DNA of 64,000 nt from positions 1 through 64,000 of the forward strand of contig JADJRJ010000027.1 in the NCBI GenBank assembly GCA_016712265.1. Direction: 5' to 3'. Positions 27,417 through 38,518 of the stretch are shown here, in pieces (positions within the stretch are counted from its first letter, which is position 1; the number at the start of each line of letters is the position of its first letter). The position numbers were made by a program, and so were the translations under genes. This DNA comes from Gemmatimonadota bacterium. GTDB taxonomy: Bacteria; Gemmatimonadota; Gemmatimonadetes; Gemmatimonadales; Gemmatimonadaceae. Below the pieces are notes generated by a model. It made no database searches. It was not told the DNA's origin and saw nothing but the letters and a program-made list of their open reading frames with translations.

Positions 27417-29141
27417 ATGATCGCACTCCTCCTCGCGGCCATCGCGCTCGCAACGCCCGCCGATTCCACGCCCAGCGCGAAGACCCTCGCCCGCCTCCTG
27501 GCCGAACAGGAGCAACGCATGAAGTCCGAGGGCCAGGGACTCCTCGGCGGCGGTGAGGCACGAATGCCCGACCTCTCCACCGCGCGCGTCGTGCGTAACG
27601 CCGAGCGTGCGCGGACAATCGTCAACACCCTCGACGCCCTCGTGCCGAAGGAACTCACGGCGGACGAGTGGCTCACTTCACGCATCCTGCGGTTCGAGCA
27701 CGTCGCGGCGATCGAGGAAGGGCGCTACCACCACATCTCGTTCGCCTTCATCACCCCGTACCAGTCGCCGCTCTCCGCGCTCTCGGGCACCTTCGCACAA
27801 CTCCCGCTGACCTCGCAGCGTGACGCCGATCGTTACCTCGCGATGATCGACTCGGTGGCCATCCTGGCCGATACGATCCGTGGGAAGCTCGAGGAACGGC
27901 GCGCGCGCAAGGTGCTCCTCCCGAAGGACGAGATCCGGCTGGTGGTCCCCTTCGTGCGCGGGTTTGCACCGGTTGCGTCGCAGAGCCCGTTCCTGCCCTC
28001 ACCTGAGCGCCTCGCGCGCCTCCCCGAGTCGGTGCGGGCGTCGTTCGCCACCGCGTTAGGCGCGCGGCTCGACTCCAAGGTGCGTCCCGCCTTCGAACGG
28101 CTCGCGGCGTACCTGGAAGGCCCCTACCTCGCCGAAGCACCAACGGCGGTTGGACTCGGCCAGTACCCCGATGGCCCGTCGTACTACCGCGCCCTGGTGC
28201 GTCGGTCGACCACCATGGACGTCACCCCCGAGCAGGTGCACGCGATCGGCCTGGCCGAGGTGGCCCGCATCGACAGCGCGATGGCCGCGATCCGCGCTGA
28301 ACTCGGCTTCACCGGAACCCGCGAAGCATTCCACGCCCAACTCGGGAAGGATCCGCGCTTCTTCGCCAAGGTGCCCGAGGAGTTCGGGGCGAAGCTGATG
28401 TACCACGACGCGCGCATCCGGCCGCGCATCGCCGAGTTGTTCGCTCGCGTGCCCCGTGCCCAGGGTGACGTGGCCCGACTCGACCCGCGGCTCGAAGCCT
28501 CGATGACCTTTGGGTACTACCAGGTCCCGACGCCGGCGGACTCGATGGGACACTACATGTACAATGGCTCCAACCTCCCCGAGCGCAGCATGCTCGGCGC
28601 GGCCTCACTCGTCTTTCACGAACTCATCCCCGGTCACCACTTCCAGATCGCCACCCAACGCGAGTCGACGACACTCCCCTACTTCCGCCAACGGACGACA
28701 CACACCGCGTTCACCGAGGGATGGGGTGAATACGCCGCGTCACTTGCCGGAGAGCTGGGGATGTATTCAGACCCATATGACAGGTACGGGCGACTCGCCA
28801 TGGACATGTTCCTCTCCTGCCGACTCGTTGTCGACACGGGGATGAATGCGCTGGGCTGGTCGCGCGAACGCGCGATCGCGTATCTCAAGGAATACACCTT
28901 CCAGAGCGCCCGCGAGATCGACACCGAGACCCTGCGCTACTCCGTGGATCTCCCGGGGCAGGCACTGGCGTACAAGATGGGAAGCCGCGAGCTGCTTCGC
29001 CTGCGCGAGGATGCGCGCAAGCGATTGGGTACGCGCTTCGATATCAAGCGATGGCATGCGTTTGTGCTCGATGGCGGGTCCATGCCGATGACCCTCCTGC
29101 GGCAACGCACGGACGCCTGGATCGCCGCCGGCGGCCTGTAG
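27417..29141 (+). CDS. DUF885 family putative secreted metallopeptidase
   Basis: The 574-residue protein starts with a short signal (MIALLLAAIALATPADS). The zinc motif is FHELIPGHHFQIA, the HExxxGHH-type signature of DUF885, with a third acidic ligand probably in AFTEGWGEYA. Length and the C-terminal domain (VDLPGQALAYKMGSREL) are usual for the family, which is thought to hydrolyse peptides outside the cytoplasm. It follows the MBL-fold gene with a 3-bp gap. The frame is intact. Confidence 0.85.
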   Translation: MIALLLAAIALATPADSTPSAKTLARLLAEQEQRMKSEGQGLLGGGEARMPDLSTARVVRNAERARTIVNTLDALVPKELTADEWLTSRILRFEHVAAIEEGRYHHISFAFITPYQSPLSALSGTFAQLPLTSQRDADRYLAMIDSVAILADTIRGKLEERRARKVLLPKDEIRLVVPFVRGFAPVASQSPFLPSPERLARLPESVRASFATALGARLDSKVRPAFERLAAYLEGPYLAEAPTAVGLGQYPDGPSYYRALVRRSTTMDVTPEQVHAIGLAEVARIDSAMAAIRAELGFTGTREAFHAQLGKDPRFFAKVPEEFGAKLMYHDARIRPRIAELFARVPRAQGDVARLDPRLEASMTFGYYQVPTPADSMGHYMYNGSNLPERSMLGAASLVFHELIPGHHFQIATQRESTTLPYFRQRTTHTAFTEGWGEYAASLAGELGMYSDPYDRYGRLAMDMFLSCRLVVDTGMNALGWSRERAIAYLKEYTFQSAREIDTETLRYSVDLPGQALAYKMGSRELLRLREDARKRLGTRFDIKRWHAFVLDGGSMPMTLLRQRTDAWIAAGGL

Positions 29142-29143
29142 CC

Positions 29144-30817
29144 CTACCGCGACAGCCCCCGCAGCTCCTGCACGATGCCGTTGGGGCTCACCGGGCGTCC
29201 CAGGAAATCCGACAGCACATCGCGCGGCGCCCGACCGCGCCCGTGGCGATACAGGGCGTCCGAGACCCGAGGGTACCAACGGCGCGGTGCTGGCGTCATC
29301 GGGCCGACGACCTCGACCAGGCGCGCGCGCACGTCGGCGGCCACCATGGCACCGAGTGCGTAGTTCATCATGTACCCGGGGCTCTCGATCAACTGGCCGC
29401 GCATCGCCCACCACGACCATTCGGGATGCGGCGCGATGTGCAGGTAGCGCTCCGTGATCTCGGTCCACTCGACGTTGGGGTCGCGCGTCGGATCCGCGTG
29501 CATCCGGAGTTCGAACAGGGCCCAGGCCACGTCGAGCATGACCGAGCCGAACTTCTCGCGCAGGTTGTCGGCGCGGGATGCCGAATCGCCCAGCGTGGCC
29601 AGCTGCCACCGACCCTCATACGCCTCGAGCGCGGGGACGTCGGCCAATCCCTCGGTGAACGGATCCCCGTCGGGCCAGTTGGCAAACGCGGGTCGCGTCG
29701 CGATCGCCGCGATGTGAATCGCATGTCCGGTCTCGTGCAGCAGTTCCACCAGGTTGCCAAACCCACCATCACGATACGTGGCAAAGACCCAGGGCTCCGC
29801 GCCCACCGGGCCGTTGGGACCGCGACGCGGTACCCCGCCGAACTGCGTGAAGGCCACGGGCGTCTTGCCGTCGCGCGGCTCGAGGTCGTAGTGGATGCCT
29901 AACGTCTTGGGTGCCGCCCCGAGGCTCACATATAATGCCTCGTTGAGCCGCTCGAGGTCGCGCCGCATCACGCGGGGGCCAAGGCGTCGGCTCACCGCCC
30001 CGTTCTGGTGATACCAGTCCCAGGGCTCGACCAGGGTGCCCGGGACCGCCTTTCCCCACGCCTCCAATAGTTCCAGCAGCGTCGGTTCCACGCGGCCAGG
30101 ATTCATGCCTAACGACGCCGCGGCCGCATCAATGGGCGAGCCGTCGCGCCGCCACCGGTCGGCCGACAGTGGGAGGAGCACGCGCCACGGGCTGTCCGGC
30201 GTGTTCCGGCCGTTCACCGCCTCCCAGACCGGCTGCAATCCAATGAAGAGGGCACGACGGCGCGCCGACTGCTCCTCCGTGGCGAGCCGCGCGAGGACGC
30301 CGAGTCGATCGAGGGTGTCACCCCCCACAACCACCCGTGCCGCGGCCGCCGAATAGCAGGCGTAGATCCGGTCCGTGAGCCGGTCCCGACCGGCCGCACC
30401 CATGGCCCGGGCGTCGTAGCGGCAGCTCGTGTCAGCCCTTGCCTGACCCGTTGGCCCGCCGTCCGCGACCTCGCGCGCGCGCATTTCGCTTCGCATCACA
30501 TCCAGCGCCCGTCGATCCTCGCCGCGCAGCGACGAGGCGTCGACCTCGTCCAGGCGTTCCCGGGCGCGCTCCGCCAGCACCTGCGCGGCCGCGCGCAGTT
30601 CCCCGAGCGCGACCCCGCCCGGACTGCGGCCCGTACCCAGCGCCTCCGTTACATAGACCTGGAAGTGGAGGTCCGTCGCGTCCCGATACAGCGCCTCCGC
30701 CATCGCCAGCTTCTCCGACGGGGGCGCCTCGGTTGGGGGTTGGATGTACTGGACGCAGGCCATCATCCAGCCCGCGAGAACCAGCGCACCTGCCCGGGCG
30801 TATATCTGGGAGGCCAT
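29144..30817 (-). CDS. Gluzincin metallopeptidase lipoprotein (M2/M3-like)
   Basis: A lipoprotein-type signal (YARAGALVLAGWMMACVQY) precedes a mostly helical protein of 557 residues. The active site is ELLHETGHAIHIA (HExxH, with the following His as in gluzincins) and the third ligand is probably the Glu in DPFTEGLADVPALE. The helical architecture and motif fit the M2/M3 (ACE/thimet-like) clan MA(E). It is convergent with the DUF885 gene with a 2-bp gap. The product is likely an envelope peptidase; substrate unknown. Confidence 0.75.
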   Translation of the reverse strand: MASQIYARAGALVLAGWMMACVQYIQPPTEAPPSEKLAMAEALYRDATDLHFQVYVTEALGTGRSPGGVALGELRAAAQVLAERARERLDEVDASSLRGEDRRALDVMRSEMRAREVADGGPTGQARADTSCRYDARAMGAAGRDRLTDRIYACYSAAAARVVVGGDTLDRLGVLARLATEEQSARRRALFIGLQPVWEAVNGRNTPDSPWRVLLPLSADRWRRDGSPIDAAAASLGMNPGRVEPTLLELLEAWGKAVPGTLVEPWDWYHQNGAVSRRLGPRVMRRDLERLNEALYVSLGAAPKTLGIHYDLEPRDGKTPVAFTQFGGVPRRGPNGPVGAEPWVFATYRDGGFGNLVELLHETGHAIHIAAIATRPAFANWPDGDPFTEGLADVPALEAYEGRWQLATLGDSASRADNLREKFGSVMLDVAWALFELRMHADPTRDPNVEWTEITERYLHIAPHPEWSWWAMRGQLIESPGYMMNYALGAMVAADVRARLVEVVGPMTPAPRRWYPRVSDALYRHGRGRAPRDVLSDFLGRPVSPNGIVQELRGLSR

Positions 30818-30920
30818 CCTCGTCTACTCCGAGGCTGTCGCACAGGGCCACAGCCGGTATCGTTAGAGTGCTCTACCTTCGAAACGCGCGAACGTTGTTT
30901 CACCCTAGCCGTTGACGCCC

Positions 30921-32714
<1,794 letters not shown>

Positions 32715-32732
32715 ACGGCAGACGGCAGGCGG

Positions 32733-32766
32733 CAGACAGGCCCCGGCACACGCCGGGGCCTGTCTG
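32733..32766 (+). terminator. Strong hairpin after the acyl-CoA dehydrogenase gene
   Basis: A perfect 15-bp stem (CAGACAGGCCCCGGC / GCCGGGGCCTGTCTG) with an ACAC loop begins 18 bp after the stop codon. There is no long T-run, so intrinsic termination would rely on stem strength. It also separates the gene from the tetR promoter. Confidence 0.7.
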
Positions 32767-32815
32767 CGTTCCGGGGTCGCACGCGCGGGCCTTGCGAAGG
32801 CACCCGCGGTGGCTG

Positions 32816-32843
32816 TATGGTTTAACCATTCAGTCAAACCATA
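32816..32843 (+). promoter_or_regulatory. Palindromic operator overlapping the tetR start
   Basis: An 8-bp inverted repeat TATGGTTT - 12 bp - AAACCATA spans 32816-32843, with an inner ATGGTTTAACCAT palindrome at 32817-32829. The right arm ends on the A of the tetR ATG. A TetR dimer bound here would block its own promoter and that of the efflux operon behind it. Confidence 0.6.
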
Positions 32844-33535
32844 TGGCCAAGACCACTACGCGACGCCGGAAACCGGCGGCATCCCCGCGGCCCGCCGCGC
32901 CAGCGCCCAGCCGCGCGGCGGACGCGGACACCGAGCGGCGCATCCTCGATGCGGCCCGACAGGTCTTCATCCGGCACGGCACCGCCGGGGCGCGCATGCA
33001 GGAGATCGCGGCCGAAGCCGGGGTGAACCAGGCCCTCCTTCATTACTACTTCCGTTCCAAGGACGCCCTCGCCCTCGCGGTCTTTCGCGAAGCGGCGGGC
33101 CGCCTCTTCCCGGTCCTGCTCCGCATCCTCGGCTCCGACCTGAGCCTTGAGGCGCGTGTTACGCAGTGCGTGCACCACTACATCGACACGCTGCGCGAGC
33201 ACCCGTTCCTCCCGGGGTATGTCCTCGCCGAGATCACCTTCCACCCCGAGCGCGTCGAGAGCCTCGTCGAGCAGATGGGCGGCGCACAGGCGCGGGACGC
33301 GATGCAGGCCGCCGTCGCACAACTCGACCGCGAGCTCGCACGTGCCGCCCGTGCCCGGGAGATCCGACCCATGCGCGCCCAGCAGTTCATCGCGAACCTC
33401 GCCTCGCTCTGCGTCTTTCCCTTCGCGGCACGCCCGATGTTGCTCCATATCCTCGGCATCGACGACTGGGAACGCTTTCTCGACGCCCGGCGTCGCGAGC
33501 TCCCGAGCTTCATCCTCAACGCCCTGCGCCCATGA
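32843..33535 (+). CDS. TetR/AcrR-family repressor of the efflux operon
   Basis: After a basic Ala/Pro-rich N-terminal extension, the TetR HTH is seen at residues ~26-70 (ILDAARQVFIRHGTAGARMQ and LHYYFRSKDALALAVF). The C-terminal domain is of the TetR_C type with the helix DAMQAAVAQLDRELARAARA. The start lies inside the palindrome at 32816-32843. The stop overlaps the start of the TolC-like gene (ATGA), so the repressor heads the seven-gene operon and probably controls it. Confidence 0.9.
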   Translation: MAKTTTRRRKPAASPRPAAPAPSRAADADTERRILDAARQVFIRHGTAGARMQEIAAEAGVNQALLHYYFRSKDALALAVFREAAGRLFPVLLRILGSDLSLEARVTQCVHHYIDTLREHPFLPGYVLAEITFHPERVESLVEQMGGAQARDAMQAAVAQLDRELARAARAREIRPMRAQQFIANLASLCVFPFAARPMLLHILGIDDWERFLDARRRELPSFILNALRP

Positions 33536-34827
33536 CCCGCCCTCGCCTTCACCCGGCGACCTGGCGCGCCGCGATGGCCCTCGCCTGCGCACCCGTCCTT
33601 GCCCAATCGCAGGACACGCTGCGGCTCGCCGACCTGCAGGCAGCCGCCGTCGCGCGCGACCCGCGCGGGGCCCAGGTCAAGCTCATCCGTGACCAGGCCG
33701 CGCTCCGGCTGGAGAACATTCGCAACGAGCGCTTGCCCTCACTCGGCCTCAATGCGCAGGCCCAGCATCAGTCCGACGTGACCAGCGTCCCGCTGCCGGG
33801 CGCCATCATGCCATTCAAGGACACCTACGACGCCAACGTGGGACTGCGCCTGCGCCTGTTCGATCCGTCGCGCACGCCGCGTCGCGCCGTCGAGGAAGCG
33901 CAAGCCACCGAGGCGGAAGCACGCGTCGGCGCTGCGACCTTCGCCCAGCGACTCGCCGTGACCGACGCCTGGTTCATGGCGCGCTCGCTCGACGCGCAGC
34001 GGCAGGTGGTGGAAGCGGCCCTCACCGACCTCGACGCCCAGCTGCGCATCGCACGGGATCGCGTCGCGGCCGGTGCTGCCCTGCCCAGCGACACCGCGTT
34101 GTTGGTGGCGGAACGGATCCGCCGGCGGCAGTCGCTGGACGAGCTCGACGCCAACCGGACGACCGCGCTCGCCCTGCTCGCTGACCTGACGGGTCGCCCG
34201 ATCACCGGAGCCGCCATCCTTGCCTCCACTGACCTCGGCGCACAGGCACGCGCCGCCCGCGACTCGATCGACGCCATCCGGCAACGACCCGAATACGCCG
34301 CGTACCAGGCCTCACGGCAAGCGACCCAGGCCCGCGAGGACGCGTTGCGAGCGCAGGACAAGCCTCGCCTCTCCGCGTTCACTCGCACCGGATACGGACG
34401 CCCCGGGCTCAACATGCTCTCCCGCGCCTTCGACACCTACTGGCTGGCCGGGATCCAACTCGAGTGGGCGCCGTTTGACTGGGGAACGGCCCGCCGGGAG
34501 CGCGAGGCAATCGCCATCCAGCGTGACGTCATCGCCAGCGAAGAGCGCGCCTTTGCCGACCGGCTCCGCCGATCGATCCTTGCGGACGTGGGCTCCATGG
34601 ACCGGCTCGAGCGGTCGCTCGCCGACGACAACACCATCATTGAGCTGCGAGAGCGCGTGCTCCGGGAGACCCGTATCCGCCACGCCGAGGGGGTGGTGAC
34701 GGTCGCCGAACTCATCGACCGTGACACCGACCTCCAGGTGGCCCGCCTCGCACTCGCCACCCATCGCGTGGAGCTGGACCAGGCTCGCGCACGTTTCCTG
34801 ACCACCATCGGCCTCGAGGTTCGCTGA
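33532..34827 (+). CDS. TolC-like outer-membrane efflux protein
   Basis: The 431-residue protein has a signal peptide (ATWRAAMALACAPVLAQS) and two halves with long helices and TolC-family repeats, for example LPSLGLNAQAQHQSD and TYDANVGLRLRLFDPS. The second half contains YWLAGIQLEWAPFDWGTARR. It should form the trimeric exit duct for the ABC exporter encoded downstream. It overlaps the tetR stop and the adaptor start by a few bases, so translation is coupled. Confidence 0.88.
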   Translation: MTRPRLHPATWRAAMALACAPVLAQSQDTLRLADLQAAAVARDPRGAQVKLIRDQAALRLENIRNERLPSLGLNAQAQHQSDVTSVPLPGAIMPFKDTYDANVGLRLRLFDPSRTPRRAVEEAQATEAEARVGAATFAQRLAVTDAWFMARSLDAQRQVVEAALTDLDAQLRIARDRVAAGAALPSDTALLVAERIRRRQSLDELDANRTTALALLADLTGRPITGAAILASTDLGAQARAARDSIDAIRQRPEYAAYQASRQATQAREDALRAQDKPRLSAFTRTGYGRPGLNMLSRAFDTYWLAGIQLEWAPFDWGTARREREAIAIQRDVIASEERAFADRLRRSILADVGSMDRLERSLADDNTIIELRERVLRETRIRHAEGVVTVAELIDRDTDLQVARLALATHRVELDQARARFLTTIGLEVR

Positions 34828-35737
34828 TGTTATCCCACCTTCGTCCGCGCCATGCGGCACTCGTGCTCCTGCTCGCGGCATGCCGCACGGAAGAGTTGCC
34901 TGACGCCTACGGGAACTTCGAGGCCACCGAGGTGGTCGTCGCCTCCCAGATGAGCGGGCCCGTAACACGCTTCGCCGTGACCGAGGGAGCGACGGTGGAT
35001 CGCGGCACGGTCGTCGCCGTCATCGACACCACCGCCTTCGTCCTGGACCGCCAGCAACTCGCTGCACAGCGCAGCGCGGTCCTCTCGCGCCGGTCGGAAC
35101 TGACCGAGCAGTTGCGCGTGCTCGATGTGCAGCGGGAGATCGCTGAGCGTGGCTGGCAACGCACCCAACGTCTCTTTGCCCAGCAGGCCGCCACGGCCCA
35201 GCAACTGGACCAGGCAGAGCGCGACCATCGCACCCTCCTCGCCCAGATCGAGGCGATACGTGCGTCGCAGCGCAGCGTTGGCCTGGAATCGGACGCGGTG
35301 GAGGCCGGGTGACTCAGGCGAAGGATCGCGTGTCGCGCGCCACGGTGATCAACCCGCTCACCGGAACGGTCCTCGCCACCTACACGCGCGAAGGTGAAGT
35401 GGTCGGTGCGGGCCAGCCGTTGTACAAGGTGGCGGCGCTGGATACGCTCGACCTGCGCGCGTGGGTCTCAGGCGCCCAGCTGGCCTCGGTCACCCTCGGC
35501 CAGGTGGTGGACGTCTTCGTCGATCAGGGCGCGGACTCGCTGGTCTCCCTCCGCGGGACGGTCCAATGGATCGCGAGTCGCGGGGAGTTCACTCCGACAC
35601 CGGTCCAGACGCGGGATGAACGCACCGACCTCGTCTACGCCATCAAGGTGCGCGTCGCGAATCCCAACGGCCTCCTCAAGATCGGGATGCCGGCCGATAT
35701 CCGTTTCGGATCCGTCACCGCGACGGCAAGCAAATGA
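34827..35737 (+). CDS. HlyD-family periplasmic adaptor (YbhG-like), split by one frameshift
   Basis: The N-terminal half has a lipoprotein signal (HAALVLLLAACRTEE), a lipoyl half (FEATEVVVASQMSGPVTRF) and a coiled-coil hairpin. It stops at 35310 in VEAG. Adding one base to GCCGGGTG at about 35309 restores AVEARVTQAKDRVSRATVIN, the second lipoyl half (GTVLATYTREGEVVGAGQPL) and the beta-barrel domain to 35737. The split is in a G/C run and probably a sequencing artefact. The protein links the ABC permeases with the TolC-like duct. Confidence 0.85.
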
Positions 35738-36669
35738 GCAGCCCGTCGCCGGTGATCGTTCACCAGGTGCAGAAGGCCTTGGGGGCGACGCGCGCGCTCG
35801 ATGGCGTCAGCCTCGAGGTAAACCCGGGCGAGCTGTTCGGCCTCGTTGGACCGGACGGTGGCGGCAAGACGACCCTCTTCCGCATCCTCACCACCCTCCT
35901 CGTGCCCGATGCCGGCCAGGCGACCGTCCTCGGCCTCGACGTCGTGAAGGACCTCTGGGGGATCCGCGCCCGCGTGGGGTACATGCGCGGCCGCTTCTCC
36001 CTGTACCCCGACCTGAGCGTGGAGGAGAACCTCCAGTTCTTCGCCTCGGTCTTCGGCACAACCGTCGAACGCGGCTACGAACTGATCGCCCCGATCTACC
36101 GGCAGATCGAGCCATTCCGCACGCGCCGGGCCGGCGCCCTCTCCGGTGGAATGAAGCAGAAGCTCGCCCTCTCGTGCGCCCTGGTGCACCGCCCCGACCT
36201 CCTCCTTCTCGACGAGCCGACCACCGGGGTCGACGCCGTCTCGCGTCGCGAGTTCTGGGACCTGCTGCACGACCTCCAGCGCACCGGCCTGACGATCGTC
36301 GTCTCCACCCCCTACATGGACGAAGCGGAGCGGTGCGATCGCATCGCCCTGGTCCAGAAGGGGCGCCTGCTCGCCATCGACGTCCCGTCGCGGATCGGTG
36401 ATCGCTTTCCTCGCGCGTTTTACTCGGTGCGCGGCACCCCTCGCCATGATCTCATTGTGGGATTGCGTGCCTTCCCACACGCTGCGTCCGTGCAGCCGTT
36501 TGGCGACACGGTGCACTACAGCGACACGCGACCGGGCACCGAGCCAGAAACGTTGCACGCCGAGCTTGCCCCGTTCCTCGCCGCGCGCGGCGTGAGTGAC
36601 CTGGAGATCACCGCAATCGCGCCGACTATCGAAGACACCTTCATGGAACTCATGGGGGCTGCCGCATGA
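35734..36669 (+). CDS. ABC exporter ATP-binding protein 1 (YbhF N-half-like)
   Basis: Walker A is LVGPDGGGKTTL, the ABC signature is ALSGGMKQKLALS, Walker B is LLLLDEPTTGVD and the switch region reads VSTPYMDEAE. The GPDGGGKTT variant is that of the first half of E. coli YbhF. A C-terminal extension of about 80 residues follows the NBD. In enterics the two ATPase halves are fused; here they are separate overlapping genes. It powers the efflux pump from the cytoplasm. Confidence 0.92.
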   Translation: MSSPSPVIVHQVQKALGATRALDGVSLEVNPGELFGLVGPDGGGKTTLFRILTTLLVPDAGQATVLGLDVVKDLWGIRARVGYMRGRFSLYPDLSVEENLQFFASVFGTTVERGYELIAPIYRQIEPFRTRRAGALSGGMKQKLALSCALVHRPDLLLLDEPTTGVDAVSRREFWDLLHDLQRTGLTIVVSTPYMDEAERCDRIALVQKGRLLAIDVPSRIGDRFPRAFYSVRGTPRHDLIVGLRAFPHAASVQPFGDTVHYSDTRPGTEPETLHAELAPFLAARGVSDLEITAIAPTIEDTFMELMGAAA

Positions 36670-37394
36670 GCGTTGCCATCGAGGTCCGTGACCTGACGCG
36701 ACGCTTCGGCGACTTCACCGCGGTGGACGCGATCTCCGTCGACGTGCGCGCCGGCGAGGTCTTCGGTTTCCTCGGCGCCAATGGCGCTGGCAAGACCACC
36801 GCTATCCGGATGCTGATCGGGCTGCTCGCACCAACGTCGGGCTCGGCGCGCGTCGCCGGCTTCGATGTGCTCACACAGTCCGAGGAGGTGCGGCGCAACA
36901 TCGGGTACATGAGCCAGCGGTTTTCGTTGTACGACGACCTGACCGTCGCCGAGAACATCACGCTGTACGGTGGGATCTATGGCCTGGACGATGCCACGAT
37001 CGAGGAGCGCCTGACGGCGATGCTGGAGGCGCTCGATCTCTCCACCGCCCGACGTTCCATGGTCCGGTCGCTCCCGCTTGGCTGGAAGCAGAAGCTCGCC
37101 TTCTCCGTGGCGATGTTGCATCGCCCCCGTGTCGTCTTTCTCGATGAACCGACCGGTGGTGTGGACCCGATCACCCGGCGCCAGTTCTGGGAGATGATCT
37201 ACGCCGCGGCCGCCGCCGGGACGACCGTCTTCGCGACGACACACTACATGGATGAAGCCGAGTACTGTGATCGGCTCTCGATCATGGTCGACGGCCGGAT
37301 TGCCGCCATGGGCACCCCCGCTGAACTCAAGGCAGAGTATGGGGCGCCCAGCCTGGACGAAGTTTTCGTACGTCTCGCCCGCCCGGCCGCGTGA
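36666..37394 (+). CDS. ABC exporter ATP-binding protein 2 (YbhF C-half-like)
   Basis: Walker A is FLGANGAGKTTAI and Walker B is VVFLDEPTGGVD. The signature loop is the degenerate SLPLGWKQKLAFS, as in the second half of YbhF, and the switch is ATTHYMDEAE. It overlaps the first ATPase gene by ATGA and the next permease gene by GTGA. With its partner it would form an asymmetric heterodimer in which the two signature loops differ. Confidence 0.92.
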   Translation: MSVAIEVRDLTRRFGDFTAVDAISVDVRAGEVFGFLGANGAGKTTAIRMLIGLLAPTSGSARVAGFDVLTQSEEVRRNIGYMSQRFSLYDDLTVAENITLYGGIYGLDDATIEERLTAMLEALDLSTARRSMVRSLPLGWKQKLAFSVAMLHRPRVVFLDEPTGGVDPITRRQFWEMIYAAAAAGTTVFATTHYMDEAEYCDRLSIMVDGRIAAMGTPAELKAEYGAPSLDEVFVRLARPAA

Positions 37395-38518
37395 CCACCA
37401 GGGCCGCGAGTCGACTGCGCGCGCTCCGCGCCTTCGTGGTCAAGGAGCTCTGGCACATCCTGCGGGATCGCCAGACCCTGGTCATCCTGCTGTTGATGCC
37501 GCTCGCGCAGGTCGTGCTCTTCGGCTTCGCCATCCGCACCGACGTCACCGACATTCGCATCGCCATTGTCGATCAGGCGAATGACGCCGTGAGCCAGGCC
37601 CTCGAATCCCGGTTCGCTGGCAACTCACGGTTTCGTATCGTCGCGACAGCGCCGAGCATGCGCATCCTCGAGCCGTTGTTTCGCCGGGGGGATGTGGATG
37701 TAGCACTGGTCATCCCCGCGGGGATCGCGAGCGACCTGGCCGGCGGCTCCCCCGCGCGGCTCCAGCTGATCTCGGACGCATCGAACCCAAACACCGGGAG
37801 CACGATGCAGACCTATGCCGGCGCGGTGATCGCTGGCTGGCAGGCCGAGCTGCCTGGCGCTCGCGGCGCGGTGCAGCTCGTTCCGCAGGTCCGCATGCGC
37901 TTCAACCCGACCCTGGAGAGCGTCAACCTGTTCGTCCCGGGTCTGATCGCGCTCGTCCTCACCCTCGTCACGGCGCTCATGACGGCGATTTCGCTGTCAC
38001 GGGAGATGGAGCGTGGTACCCTCGAGGTACTGCTCGTCTCGCCGTTGCATCCGTGGCAGATCATCCTCGGCAAGGTCGCCCCCTACCTGCTGCTGGCCTT
38101 CGCCAACGTCGTGACCGCACTCGTGGCCGCCTGGATCGTCTTCCAGGTCCCGCTGCGCGGAAGCTTGCTGCTCCTGCTCGCGGCCAGCATGCTGTATTCC
38201 CTCGTTGGGTTGGCGCTTGGCGTGCTCATTGCCGCTCGCACGGGCTCGCAGCGCACAGCGATGATCGGTGCCATGCTCGTCACGATGCTGCCCAGCACCC
38301 TGCTATCGGGGATGATCTTCCCCATCGCGAGCCTTCCGACGCCTCTGCAAATCGTGTCAAACGCGGTGCCGGCGCGCTGGTTCATCGTCGTGGTGCGCGG
38401 CATCATGCTCAAGGGCGCGGGTGTGGTGCACTTGTGGCAGGAGCTGGCCATTCTCACCGGGATCTTCGTGGTGCTCCTGGTCGCAGCCACGCGCTCGTTC
38501 AAGGAGCGCCTCGCCTGA
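37391..38518 (+). CDS. ABC-2 permease 1 (YbhS-like)
   Basis: The start GTG overlaps the upstream stop. The 375-residue protein has the ABC-2 membrane layout: one N-terminal helix (LVILLLMPLAQVVLFGFAI), a large extracytoplasmic domain, and five C-terminal helices including VPGLIALVLTLVTALMTAIS. The motif REMERGTLEVLLVSPL after the second helix is conserved in YbhS/YhhJ-type permeases. It pairs with the next gene to form the transmembrane part of the exporter. Confidence 0.9.
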   Translation: MTTRAASRLRALRAFVVKELWHILRDRQTLVILLLMPLAQVVLFGFAIRTDVTDIRIAIVDQANDAVSQALESRFAGNSRFRIVATAPSMRILEPLFRRGDVDVALVIPAGIASDLAGGSPARLQLISDASNPNTGSTMQTYAGAVIAGWQAELPGARGAVQLVPQVRMRFNPTLESVNLFVPGLIALVLTLVTALMTAISLSREMERGTLEVLLVSPLHPWQIILGKVAPYLLLAFANVVTALVAAWIVFQVPLRGSLLLLLAASMLYSLVGLALGVLIAARTGSQRTAMIGAMLVTMLPSTLLSGMIFPIASLPTPLQIVSNAVPARWFIVVVRGIMLKGAGVVHLWQELAILTGIFVVLLVAATRSFKERLA

